The notes beneath the pieces were generated by a model. The model worked only from the letters and a program-made list of their open reading frames with translations, did not search any database and had not been told where the DNA came from. A DNA stretch of 64,000 nucleotides from Hymenoscyphus infarciens (Eukaryota > Ascomycota > Leotiomycetes > Helotiales > Helotiaceae). The DNA is taken from the NCBI GenBank assembly GCA_001414345.1, contig LLCB01000171.1:1-64000 (forward strand), in the 5' to 3' direction. The position numbers and the translations under genes are program-made. Below, piece after piece: positions 22,280 through 34,057 of the stretch (positions are counted from its first letter, which is position 1; each line of letters opens with the position of its first letter).

Positions 22280-24695
22280 TATAACGGTACGAAATACACA
22301 CTATAGAAGAAGAGGTATATAGAAGTACGTTCGAGACTAAATAACGTAAGTAGATACTAGGCTCTAATATAGAAGAAAAGGAAAAACTATCTCTCTCTAC
22401 TCTAGGAGTAGGCTACTATATATAAGAGGTTTAGATAGTATAAAAGGGTCTAAAACTAAATAACCTCGGCTAATATAAAAGCTTAAACCTATGTAACCTT
22501 TCTAAAACAGACTATATAAGATAATAACTACTAAAACCCTATATGTGGTAGGTACTCCTAGCTATCTAGGATGACAGTATGCTATTATATCCCTCTCTCT
22601 TAAAAAAGACTCGTCTCAAGTCTTCTCTCTCTTATCGTTTAGGGCTAAATCGGGATGCTATAGTATTATTATCGAGGTTAAAGCATTTATTATATTTATT
22701 AATTTTATTATAAGCGAGAAGGTAGATTAGGGTCTAAATCGTAGCTGACCTGGTTTAAAGATTAATTATATTTTATTATAAGCGAGACGAGATGTCGACT
22801 TTAGGTCTAAATCGTAACCGAACTAATTCGTAGATGCTTATAAAAAGAGAGATTTCGTTTCTAATCCTTTAATATTAAAGTAAGTATTCGCATTCGCTAA
22901 AAGAGTGTGGTCCAACCTGGCTAGCAGGTTAGAAAAAGTTTAAAGTAAACTCGAAGGCGAATTTAGAGTAGAGTCGGAAGTTGTTCGGTTAAGAGGCAGT
23001 GATAACTCAGCTAAGAGCTTACTTCGAGAGTGTACTAATTCACATCTGAGTCGAATTCGAATGAAAAGGACTTCTGGTCTAGCTAGAAGTGAAAAGAAAG
23101 TAAGACTCTGATTAGAGTTGGTAGGTATTTAGGTAGTCAAAGGCGAAGTTGTTTCTAAAGTTATTAAGTAATTTTAGCTAGTCAAAAGAGTTATTACCAA
23201 AGTTAAGAATGCTATCTAAAGTTTAGGATAATAAAAAGGGGTATAGTTTTAGGTATAACATATATTAGTACTATTATAGAAACTATGTTGCTTAGGCTTA
23301 TAGGCTACCTTGTTCCCTTTAGGGTACTTAAAGACTTATTTATCTTCTAATTTCGAAGAAAGAGTTACTATTAGATTATAGGGAGTTTAGACGAGCTAAG
23401 GTGTGTCTTATATATAGAAGAACTGTTCCGACTTAATATTACTCTGAGTATAGCTATACTTAAAAAGCGAATGTTTCTTTAGTATAATCTTCTTCTAATT
23501 CTACTTCTATCTCTTTTAGATAATGTTCAGTCGGGATTAATAGTAATAACTTAGCTAAGAGCTTACTTCTAAGTTTTTGTCTTAATAGAAAGCGTATTTT
23601 AACCGATTCGTATCTGATTCGAGATTCGAGATTCGAGAGTTAGGAAGTGGTAGGAAGGCATCAGGGGCAGCGGTGTCTCTTAAGTGAAAGAGGTCTAAAT
23701 TCGAGCTTGAAAATAAAGGAGGGTTCGAATGAGAGTCGGATTAGGGAGGGTTCGGAGGTAGAGTGTTTTTAAGTTATTAACTTTGGAGTTCGCTTATAAT
23801 TATGTCCTCTATCTCGTCTAACCGATCGTTTATCCTTTGTTTTTATGCCTCTATCTCGTCCGATTATCGTTCGCATTTGAAAAGTCTCGGTTCCGAGACC
23901 TTTTGTGTTTTTCGGCGTACGGTTTCGGTTCGGAGAGGGTTCAGAGGGTCTTTCGAAAAGGGGGGTGGCCCTGGAAGGGCGTTCAACGCCTTGTAGCGGA
24001 ACTGGGTTCAACATTTCGAAGATGTCGATTTAAAGGGGGGGGGGGGGGTAAGATCAGATTCAGAAGCCTTCTAGATAACTTTATATATCAACTTATTTAC
24101 TAAACCTATATATAGTAGTCCCTATATAAAGAGAGTTATTAGAAGCCTCTAAAACACTTAGCGTATTCCTACTTCCTTAACGTATAAAACACGCTTTTTA
24201 TTAGCTATCTATATAAATACTAAACCCTAGTATCACTAGCTGTCTAGGAGATCTCTAGAATCCTAGCTATTTAAGAATAGCGTTATTCAGGTCCGATTCT
24301 AGCCTAAAAAAGAAACAAAAGCAATAATAAGCTTAAAGAGATATTATAAATGCCGTTACTAGCAAAGTAGAGTTTTTCCTTTTTATATAATAGCACGAAA
24401 TATATACTATAAGAGAAGAGGTATATAGGAGTACGTTCGAGACTAAATAACGTAAGTAGATACTAGGCTCTAATATAGAAGAAAAGGAAAAACTATCCCT
24501 CTCTACTCTAGGAGTAGGCTACTATATATAAGAGGTTTAGACAGTATAAAAGGGTCTGAAACCGAACAACCTCGGCGAATACAAAAGCTTAAACCTATAT
24601 AACCTTCCTAAAACAGACTATATAAGATAACAACTACCGAAACCCTATATATAGCAGGTACTCCTAGCTATCTAGGATGACGGCATACCGTCATA
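22280..24695 (-). mobile_element. LTR retroelement family A, copy A3 (youngest-looking)
   Basis: A 2,416-bp copy in reverse orientation with equal 310-bp LTRs (22280-22589 and 24386-24695) and duplication ATTAC (22275-22279, 24696-24700). It is inserted in A1. Its interior, especially 23500-24060, keeps many CpG and CpA dinucleotides and a run of 14 G (24035-24048), so it has suffered far less RIP than its neighbours. The minus strand has one 81-codon open stretch (23769-24014) rich in Arg, Lys and Pro. It matches nothing I recognise and could be a gag remnant or chance. Confidence 0.84.
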
Positions 24696-26284
24696 ATTAC
24701 TCGGTTACGAACCGAGTCTCTACTAGTATAAAAGTTAAAAGAGATAGAAGTAGAATTAAGAAGAAGATTATATTAAAGAAATGTTCGATTTTTAAGTATA
24801 ACTATACTTAGAGAGAATAGTAATAGTTCTTTTATATATAAGATAAGATTACACCTTAGCTCTAAAACACGTCTACTACTTTTAAGAGATACTAGAATTA
24901 CTAAAATAGTAAATAATCTTTTAGCTATAAATAAGGAGATATACTAAAACGCTAAGTTACTTATAATTAGTACTCTAGTTTAAAAGAATACCTCTCTATC
25001 TAGCTATAAACTCTCTATAATCTAATAGTAACTTTTTTTTTCGAAATTAAAAGATAAATAAGTCTTTAAGTACTTAAAAGGAATAAGGTAGCTTATAAGC
25101 CTAAGTAATATAGTTTTATATAACTAGATATTTAAACTTAGATACTACTATATTTAAAACTACTTCTTTTATTATTCTAAACCTTAGATAATTTAATAAA
25201 CTTTAGTAATAACTTCGCCTTTAACTATCTAAAACTACTCTTTTTATTATCTCAAACTCTAGATAGCAAAACTTTAATAACTTAGTAATAACTTCGCCTT
25301 TAACTACCTAAAACTACTCTTTTTATTATCCTAAACTTTAGATAGCAAAACTTTAATAACTTAGCTATAACTTCGCTTTTAACTAGCTAAAACTCCTTCT
25401 TTTACTATCTTAAATATTAGATAGCATTTTTAAATTCGATAATAACTCTTTTAACTAGCTAAACCTACCTCTTTATTATCCTAGACTTTAGATAATAATT
25501 TTAACTTTAATAACTTCGATATTAACTTCTTTTAACTAGCTAAAACCTTTTCTTTTATTATCTTAAACTTTAGATAATAGTTTTAACTTTAATAACTTTA
25601 GTAATAACTTCTTTAACTAGCTAAAACCACCTCTTTTATTATCTTAAACTTTAGATAGTAAAACTCTTTAATATTTAGTAATAAACTCTTTTAACTAGCT
25701 AAAACACTACTAACTCTAATTAGAGTCTTATAGTCTTTATATTCTTTTTTACTTTCTTTTTAATTCTAGCTAAGCTAGAAGTTATTTTTTTATTCGAATT
25801 TGAATTAAATATAAATTAGTATACTCTTAAAGTAAGCTCTTAACTAAGTTATTATTACCTCTTAACTAAACAACTTCTAATACTACTCTATATTCGCCTT
25901 CGACTCTATTTTAAACTTTTTCTACTTTAAACTTTTTCTAACCTACTAGTTAGATTAGACTATACTCTTTTAGTAAACGCAAATACTTACTTTAATATTA
26001 AAGGATTAGAAACGAAATCTCTCTTTTATAAGTATTTATAAATTAGTTTAGTTACGATTTAGACCTAAAGTTAATATCTTGTCTTACTTATAATAAAATA
26101 TAATTAATCTTTAAACTAGGTTAGTTATAATTTAATTTAAACCTTAATCTACCTTCTTACTTATAATAAAATTAATAAATATAATAAATACTTTAACTTT
26201 AATAATAATATTATAGTATCTTAATTCAACTCTAAATAATAAGAGAGATAGACTTAAGAATAAGTCTTTTTTAAGAAAGAGAGA

Positions 26285-26600
26285 TATAATAGTATACTAT
26301 TATTCTAGATAGCTAGGAGTACCTACTATATATAAGGTTTTAGTAGTTATTATCTTATATTATCTATTTTAGAAAGGTTATATAGTTTTAGGCTTTTATA
26401 TTAGCTAACGTATAACGTTAGTCGGTTTCAGACCCTTTTATACTATCTAAACCTCTTATATATAGCAGCCTACTCTTAGAGTAGAAGAGAGATAGTTTTT
26501 CCTTTTCTTCTATATTAGAGCCTAGTATTTATATACGTTATTCTACTATACGCACTCCTATATACCTCTACTATAGTTATATATATTTCGTGCTATTATA
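26285..26600 (+). repeat. 3' LTR of copy A1
   Basis: 316 bp, preceded by AAGAAAGAGAGA and followed by the AAACC duplication. It carries an extra stretch of about 20 bp (TTTTATATTAGC region) absent from the 294-bp LTRs of A2. Confidence 0.82.
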
Positions 26601-27107
26601 AAACCCTACTTTACTAAGTCCTACTATAGACTATTATGTCTAAGACGAAGTAGTCTCTAATTAGTACCTAAAAACAGAGGTTTTACTATAGTAAATTAAG
26701 TACCTAGTAGAGCACTTATTTAGTACTATTTAAAAGGACTTAGAAGATAAGTAGTAGAATAAAGAGAATTAGGTTATTACTAATCTACTAGGATAATACG
26801 TAATTTTATGATAGTCTAGTTCTAGTTTTAGACCTGTCACGTAACTCTTTCATTACCTAGTAGAATCTTATATATTAGTATCGTTTAGAGCTATCTTCGC
26901 TCTTTATCTTTAGTTTTCGCGTTAAGAACTATAAATAGACTACTTATCTACTCTATCTCTATCTTATTATTATATTAAACTAAAGATTACTCTTCTTATA
27001 AGCTCTTAACCTTAGCTCTATTCTAGCCTCTCTACTACTAACTCTACGACTAAAGTAGACCTCTTACTAGCGACCTTTGAATCGATACTAAGCTTAAGAC
27101 TCTCTCT

Positions 27108-27200
27108 CTAGTATCTTCAGATCCTTTTCTTCTAGTATTTTCAGATCCTCTTCTTCTAGTATCTTTAGATCCTCTTCTCTAGCGTCTATAGACCTCTCTC
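27108..27200. repeat. short tandem repeats, CTTCTAGTATCTTCAGATCC-like
   Basis: Three to four adjacent copies of an approximately 27-30 base unit (TCTAGTATCTTTAGATCCTCT and variants), ending in a CT-rich tract. They lie inside the TRIM-like element. Confidence 0.6.
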
Positions 27201-27927
27201 TCTCTCTCTTTTCAAATAGCTAGTATCTAACTACTAAATCTAATAATAGACTCTAATATTATACGCTAGGTATATAACTTTAGCTCTCTTATTAAGAAGA
27301 AATATTAATACGCTCGCGTAATCGACGCTTTAATAAGATAGCTTATCTAGCTTATTATTAGTTAATCTAAGCTTTCTACTATTAAGAAGCCTTATACTCT
27401 AATAAGAGAAGCCTTTTAAGTAGACCTTCTTACTTTTAGCTATATTGTTTTCTAATAACTCTCGAAGCCTCCTTCTTCTTCTAATATTATAAAAGCTAAT
27501 ATTATAAAAGCTCTTAAAGCTTATACTTTAGTAATCGACAAAATCGTAGAAGTATATACTAGTCGCTTAGTAGATTATATAGATTAGTATTAGAGAAGGA
27601 ATATAGAGAGTTTTAAGTAACTTAGTATATAGCTAGTATCTTACTACTCTTATATAGCTAGTATCTTACTACTCTTACAAAGCTAGTATCTTATAGCTAC
27701 CTTAGTAGAAGAAAGAGTATAGGCTAGAACTAGTAGATATATAGATAGATAAGTATACGAGTTTCTATAGAGCTTAAGAGTAAGCTCTACTAAAGAGAAG
27801 GAAATATAATAGTCTAGTTCTAGTTTTAGACCTATTATGTGACTCTTTTACTACCTAGTAGAATCCTATATATTAGCATCGTTTAGAGCTAACTTCGCTC
27901 TTTATCTTTAGTTTTCGTATTAAGAAC

Positions 27928-30900
27928 TATAATAGCACGAAATATATATAACTATAGTAGAGGTATATAAGAGTACGTATAGTAGAATAACGTATATAGA
28001 TACTAGATACTAATATAGAAGAAAATAATAACTGTCTCTCTTCTATACTAAATATAAACGTCTATATATAAGAGTTTAGAAGCTTCTAAGTTCTAATAAT
28101 AATAATAACTAAGCCTTACTTAATATAGCTAATACTAAATAATAAGAGCTAAAAAGCTAAATATATAACCTCTAATCCTTTAAAAAGCTAAATATATAAT
28201 ATCTAAACCTTAATCTCTTCTATATATAAATATTAAATATTAATACCTTTAATACCTCGCTTATATAAGTATTAGTTATTTGTAATCTTAGCTCTAAGAG
28301 TATTAGGAGTATTAGTACTACTTAGAGGTATTAACAGTTTTATAAATACTAATAATTTAGAATAGTACTATTATATAATAATCTAGCTATTATATAATAA
28401 TCTAGAATAGTATACTATTATATCCCTTCTTCTTTAAAAAGACTTATTCTAAGTCTTTAGTTATTAATTAGTATAGTATTAGGTTAATTAGAGTATTATT
28501 TATCTCTTTATTATAAAGAATATAATTTATCTTACTATTATAGTATCTAGTAGTTAGAGTAGGGTTAGTAGCTAGTAGTATTATTATTTAAGAGCTAATT
28601 ACTCTTTATTTACTACTATATACTATATAATAATAGGATATAAATAAAAGAGAAGCTAATAATTAGCTAGTAGATAGAAAGCAGTATACTACTATAGAGT
28701 TATTATATTCTTATTATTATTATATATTATAATAGTAATTATTAAGTAATAAATAATAATTATAAAGTAGTAGCTATTATTATAAGTAGTATATTAGTAG
28801 GCGACTTTTCTCTAATTCTAACTTCTCTTCTTCTTTTTATCTAAATAATATAAATAGTAAGAATACTCTTTAATTAAGTATATTCTTATAAACTAACTTA
28901 TCTCTTAGAATATATATATATATTATATATATATATAAAAGTAAGTTCTTCTCTTCTTAATTAGACCTGATTTAGAGCTAATCTAATATAGTAAAATACC
29001 TCTTCTATATTCTTCTAGTACACTTTTAGCTATCTATTAAGTCTACTACGTTCGGTGCCTTTAAGCAAAATCTTAGAATAGAGATTATATATATACTTTT
29101 AAAAAGCTAAAGTTAAAGAAGTATAGGTACTATATTAAGTAGAATACTATATATATCCTAGTAAGTTTAATTCTAAATATATACTAAATTTGTTCTAACT
29201 TAAGTAGTTACTATAGTTTATTAGAAAAGAGTTTAATAAGCTTAAGCTTAAAAAGGAGAAGAGAGAGATTAAGAAAGCTACTAAGACTTTAGATAAGGTA
29301 TTAGTTATTACTAGTATAAAAGTACTAAAGAATAGTTTAAAAGTATAGTTTACTCTCTTAGAAGAGACTTAAGCACTTTATACTAAGGTTATTATAAGTA
29401 CCTCTTACTTATTAAAGTAGTTTTAGTTACTAATATTTAATAGTTCTTATACTATATTATAAAGGGTAAGACCTCTATTTAAACCTAGGTTTAGGTCCTC
29501 TTTAAGGCCTATTTAAAGAGTTTATAAGCGTCTTCTCTAAAGCTAGTTATAAGAGGTTATTAAAGTAAGAAGCATCTTTATAAGAAGAAGGTAGTAGAGA
29601 AAGAGCTAATTTAGGCTCTTTATACTTAAGAGAGTAGAAAAGAGAATAATAAGTTAGAGGAAGAAGAGGCTATAGCTTAGAGAGAGTTAGTAGGCCTTAT
29701 TTTAATAGTAACTTAGTCTTAGTTCTTTACTTTATTAATTTTAAATATTCTTACTAGTTAATATTTTATTTTAGGTTTTTATTATAAGTTTCTTATTAAG
29801 AGTAACTAGAATTAGAGAGTATTAATAAAGTTTTATAAATTAACTCTTTTACTTAATTCTTATCTAATTCCTATATATTAATCTATTTAGAGAGGTATTA
29901 GAGTAGTTCTAGCTCTTCTAGATATTTAGTATAAAAGTCTCTTAAATAATATAGTAAACTTTAAAAATTATTTATAAAATACTAAGTAGGATCTAAATTA
30001 TATTTAACCTAGTTTATTAATATTTATAAAAGAGACTTTGTTTTTAATCTTTTAATATTAAAGTATAAGTATTTATATTTATTAAAAAAGTATAGTCTAA
30101 TCTATTTAGTAGGTTAGAAAAAGTTTAAAGTTTAAAGTTTAAAGTTTAAAAAGTTTAAAAAGTTTAAAAAGTTTAAAAGTTAAAAGTAAATTTAAAATAG
30201 AGTTAGAAGTCGTTTAGTTAAAAGGTAGTAATAACTTAGTTAAGAGCTTATTTTAAGAATATACTAATTTATATCTAATTTAAATTACTAAAAGAGTATA
30301 AGTCTAAAAAAGTTTAAAATAAAGTTAAAAGTAAATTTAAAGTAGAGTTAATATTATTTAGTTAAAAGGTAGTAATAACTTAGTTAAGAGCTTATTTTAA
30401 GAGTATACTAATTTATATCTAATTTAAATTTAAATAAAAAAAGAGTATAAGTTTATTTAAACTAAGATTAGTAGGTTTTTAAAATAATATTAAAAAGTTA
30501 ATAATATTATAAATAGTAATAACTTAACTAAGAGGTTACTATTCTTTTAAGAGCGTATTAATTTATATCTAAGTTAAATTTAAATAAAAAAGAACTTCTA
30601 GCTTTATTAAAAGTAAAAAAAAAGTAAAGAATATAAGAAAGACTTTATACTAGAGTTAGTAGGGTTTTAGCTAGTTAAAAGACTTAATACTAGAGTTAAA
30701 ATCTATTATTTAAGTATTTAAGAATAATAAAAGAGATAGTTTTAGCTAGTTAAAAGAGTTATTACTAAATTTAAAAATACTATTTAAAGTTTAAGATAAT
30801 AAAAAGAAAGGTTTTAGCTAGTTAAATAAACTTAATACTAAAGTTTATTATATTATTTAAAGTTTAAGCTAATAATAAGAGTAGTTTTAGCTAGTTAAAG

Positions 30901-33198
30901 GCAAAGTTATAGCTAAGTTATTAAATTATTTAAAGTTTAGAATAATAAAAAAAAAGGTATAGTTTTAAGTATAATATTTATTAGTACTATTATAGAAACT
31001 ATATTACTTAGGCTTATAAGCTATCTTATTCTCTTTAAAGTACTTAAAGACTTATTTATCTTCTAATTCTAATTCTACTTCTAAAGTAGAAGATAATTTA
31101 CTATTATATTATAAAGAGTTTAAAGCTAGATAAAGAAGTATTCTAAACTATAGTATTAATATTTTATAACTTAGCGTTTTAGTAGGTCTCTTTATTTATA
31201 GCTAAAAGATTATTTATTATCTTAGTAAAGTTATAATTCTAATATCTTTTAAGAGTAGTAGATATGTTTTAGAACTAAGGTATAATCTTATTTTATTCTA
31301 TATATAAAAGAACTTTTCTAATTCTAGTATTTCTTTAAGTATAGTTATACTTAAAAAGTAACCTTTTAAAGTTAATAAAAGTTTCTTTAGTATATTCTTC
31401 TCCTAATTCTACTTCTATCTTTTTTAACCTTTATCTCTTTTACTTTTTATACTAGTAAAGACTTAGTTTATAATTATAGTCTTTTTTAAATATCTACTAG
31501 TAAAGGTTTAAGAGAAGTTTAAAGTAAAGTTAGATAGTATTTAGTTAGGATTAATAGTAATAACTTAGCTAAGAGCTTACTTCTAAGTTTTATTTTAATA
31601 GAAAGTGTATTTTAACTAATTTATATCTAATTTAAAGGTTAAGAAGTAGTAGAAAGGTATTATTAGAAGTAGAAGCTTATAAGCAAAAGAGGTCTAAATA
31701 TAGGCTTTAAAAAGTAAAGAAGGGTTTAAATAAAGGTTTAAAAGAGAGTTAGATTAGTAAAGGTTTAAAAGTAGAGTATTTATTAACTTTATAGTTTATT
31801 TATAATTATATTTATCTTATTTAACTAATTATTTTATTCTTTATTTTTATACTACTATCTTATTTATATATTATCTATATTTAAGAAGTCTTACTTATTA
31901 TTTTATTAGGATCTTTTAGGTCTTAGTATATAGTTATAGATTAGAGAGGGTTTAAAAGGTCTTTTAAAAAGAGGTATAGTCTTAAAAGAGAGTTATTAAA
32001 AGATATTAAGAGTAGCTACTTATAGCTAAAAAGGGTATAAATTTAAGCTTAAAAGTAAGAGAGAGTTAGATTAAGAAGGGTTTAGAGATAAAGTGTTTTA
32101 TTAACTTTAAATTATAAGATTACTTATCTATCTTTCTAGCTTAGCTAGCTAATTCCTTATTTCTTAATTCTCTACTTCTAAAGCTTATATAACTAACTAT
32201 ATTTAGTCTATATTTAAGAAGTCTTATTAGTCTCTTTAACTATTATTTTATTAAGATCTTCTTAATCTTAGTATATAGATACTATTTAGACGGCTTTTAG
32301 AAAGAGAGGTAGCCTTAGAAAGGCGTTTAATACCTTATAATAGAACTAGGTTTAATATTTTAAAGCTACTAATTTAAGAGGAGAGGAGGGTAAGATTAGA
32401 TTTAGAAGCCTTTTAGATAACTATTATAAGTTAACTTATTTATTAAACCTAGGGTTATTAAGACTCTTAAGAATACTTAGTATATTCTAATCTCTTAATA
32501 TATACTAAAATATAATTTTTACTAGCTATTTATATAGATACTAAACTCTAGTATTACTAGCTGTCTAAGTAGTCTTTAATTACCTAGCTATTTAAGAATA
32601 CTATTATAATATTCTAAATTAAGTATAAATCGACTTTTAAATAAAGAGTAGTAATAAGCTTAAAAAGAGATATTATTAAGATTATTACTAGTGAAGAATA
32701 GTTATTATTTTTATATAATAATATAAAATATATATAACTATAGTAAAGGTATATAGGAGTATATATAGTAGAATAACGTATATAGATACTAGGTAAGAAA
32801 ATAATAACTATCTCTCTTTTATACTAAATATAAACGTCTATATATAAGAGTTTAGAAGCTTCTAAGTTCTAATAATAATAATAACTAAGCTCTACTTAAT
32901 ATAGCTAATACTAAATAATAAGAGCTAAAAAGCTAAATATATAACCTCTGATCCTTTAGAAAGCTAAATATATAATATCTAAACCTTAATCTCTTTTATA
33001 TATAAATATTAGATATTAATACCTTTAGTACTTTACTTATATAAGTATTAGTTATTTGTAATCTTAGCTCTAGAGGTATTAGAGGTATTAGTACTGCTTA
33101 GAGGTATTAGTAGTTTTATAAATGCTAATAATTCAAGATAGTGCTATTATATAATAATCTAGCTATTATATAATAATCTAAGATAGCGTGCTATTATA
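27928..33198 (-). mobile_element. LTR retroelement family B, copy B2
   Basis: A complete 5,271-bp element with duplication AGAAC (27923-27927, 33199-33203). LTRs are 27928-28422 (495 bp, 3' LTR in reverse) and 32714-33198 (485 bp; about 10 bp missing near the GGTAAGAAAATAAT junction). Next to the left LTR, TCCCTTCTTCTTT reads as a polypurine tract on the minus strand, fixing the orientation. The 4.29-kb interior holds direct AAAGTTT repeats at about 30125-30180. From about 30030 rightwards it is homologous to family A interiors. I see no gag, RT or integrase motif on either strand, so it looks non-autonomous. Confidence 0.82.
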
Positions 33199-33575
33199 AG
33201 AACTACGAATAGACTACTTATCTACTCTATCTCTATTTTATTATTATAAATTTAGATATAATATCTCGTCTTTTAGTAGCTTTAATAATATTATTATTTT
33301 TAATACTTCTTAAATTAGTCTATAATATTAGTACTTTTTATTACTTTTTACTTATTTTAATACTTTTTTCTATTCTATTCTCTCTAGTATCTCTTCTTAC
33401 CTAGCTCTCTCTTTTCGTCTTCCTTACCTCTTCTATCTAAATTTAGTATCTCTCCTGCCTAATTTAGCCTAGCCTATAAGTGAAATTAGCCTATCCTCTC
33501 CTTTCCTAATAGAGAGGGGTAGCCTATCCTCTCCGGAGTGCCAGGCTGACTAAGGCGGGGAAAGCCAAAACACTG

Positions 33576-33583
33576 AAGCTAAG
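33576..33583. repeat. 8-bp target site duplication AAGCTAAG (right copy)
   Basis: Exact partner of 4656-4663, directly after the terminal CACTG of the hAT element. Confidence 0.9.
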
Positions 33584-34057
33584 TCCGAACTGCTTATTAG
33601 TGTTAAGAGCACCAAAATTGAGCACGAAACTTCAAATACATTTGGGCAGGCCAAGTCAGGAGCTCTTTGCTTATATGGAAAGCTACTTCGCATTACGTCG
33701 GTTTACAAAGGCGCCCGGCATGAATACGATTTAATTTGGGCTGATTGTCTTGTTTGTGCTAAACTAGTTTGCACTTTGGATGATTTCTATGATCAGTCGA
33801 AACAAAAAGATATGTACGGTCTATCTATTCTTTTTCGTTATGACGACGGAAAGCGGCAAGAGCTTTTTGGCCTTCCACTAGAGCCTTCTGGTAATGTTGG
33901 CCAGTTTCGACGGGTTGGAATGTTTTCTGTGAATGGGGAAAGCTTGGAAACCGTTAAAACGGGCCTGCAATGTTTTGATTACATCGCTGAGGATACAGGT
34001 TTAGAGTATATTGATGATGGAGAGGGCGGTTACAAAGACTTTCTCACTTTGATCTGA
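33576..34057 (+). pseudogene. HET-domain protein, 3' part, continuing 3129-4663
   Basis: This is the C-terminal region of the HET gene whose 5' part ends at 4663. The frame is open from the duplication (AAGCTAAG, then SELLISVKS) to TGA at 34055. It has the usual tail of these proteins: SGALCLYGKLLR (the 'G.L.i.G.l' strand), a Cys/Asp-rich stretch, KDMYGLSILF, GLPLEPSG and GQFRRVGMFSV. With one duplication copy removed, the 5' frame (DPEAK at 4649-4663) passes directly into this segment without a shift. It carries no internal stop, in contrast to the 5' part. It is not expected to be expressed as a protein because it has no start of its own. Confidence 0.9.

Larger units (their letters stand above)
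5014..26600 (+). mobile_element. LTR retroelement family A, copy A1 (outer, split by nested elements)
   Basis: The element is bounded by AAACC duplications (5009-5013 and 26601-26605). Its 3' LTR is 26285-26600 (316 bp), preceded by a purine-rich tract. The 5' LTR is 5014-5224 plus 13822-13926, also 316 bp once the LTR-B insertion (5225-13816, duplication GATAG) is removed. LTR ends read TATAATAG...CTATTATA, the RIP-mutated form of TGTAACAG...GTTACA seen in copy A2. Internal sequence runs from 13927 to 26284, broken by a Ty1/copia element (14809-21609) and copy A3 (22280-24695). No polymerase domain belongs to family A itself. Part of the interior (about 14280-14645) appears again at about 21740-22100, so the inner structure is not fully resolved. 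Confidence 0.8.
26809..33250 (+). mobile_element. small TRIM-like LTR element split by copy B2
   Basis: A repeat of about 170 bp starting TGATAGTCTAGTTCTAG (26809-about 26978) recurs from 27807 (TAATAGTCTAG), runs to 27927, and resumes after the B2 insertion at 33204-about 33250. A purine tract AAAGAGAAGGAAA precedes the second copy, as expected at a 3' LTR. The interior, about 0.83 kb, contains degenerate CTTCTAGTAT(C/T)TTCAGATCC repeats (about 27108-27190) and no domain. The whole would be about 1.15 kb, TRIM size. I could not establish its target duplication, so a tandem duplication inside the hAT element is an alternative. Confidence 0.55.
4664..33575. mobile_element. hAT element inflated by nested retrotransposons
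   Basis: The left end CAGTGTTTTGGGTTTCCCTG and the right end (33554-33575) are imperfect inverted repeats starting CAGTG, flanked by the 8-bp duplication AAGCTAAG. After subtracting nested elements, what remains is 4664-5008/5013, about 26606-26808 and about 33250-33575, roughly 0.9 kb. No transposase is recognisable, so the founder was probably a non-autonomous hAT element. Inner insertions are bounded by their own 5-bp duplications: AAACC for the LTR-A element and AGAAC for an LTR-B element. The element landed in a HET gene; in the sequence, its removal with one duplication copy joins both coding halves in frame. Confidence 0.88.

Noticed and set aside
23802..24103. Plus-strand frames of 64 and 88 codons inside copy A3
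   Set aside because: They are antisense to the element's orientation, Arg/Gly/Phe-rich without any motif, and end in the poly-G run. Chance frames.
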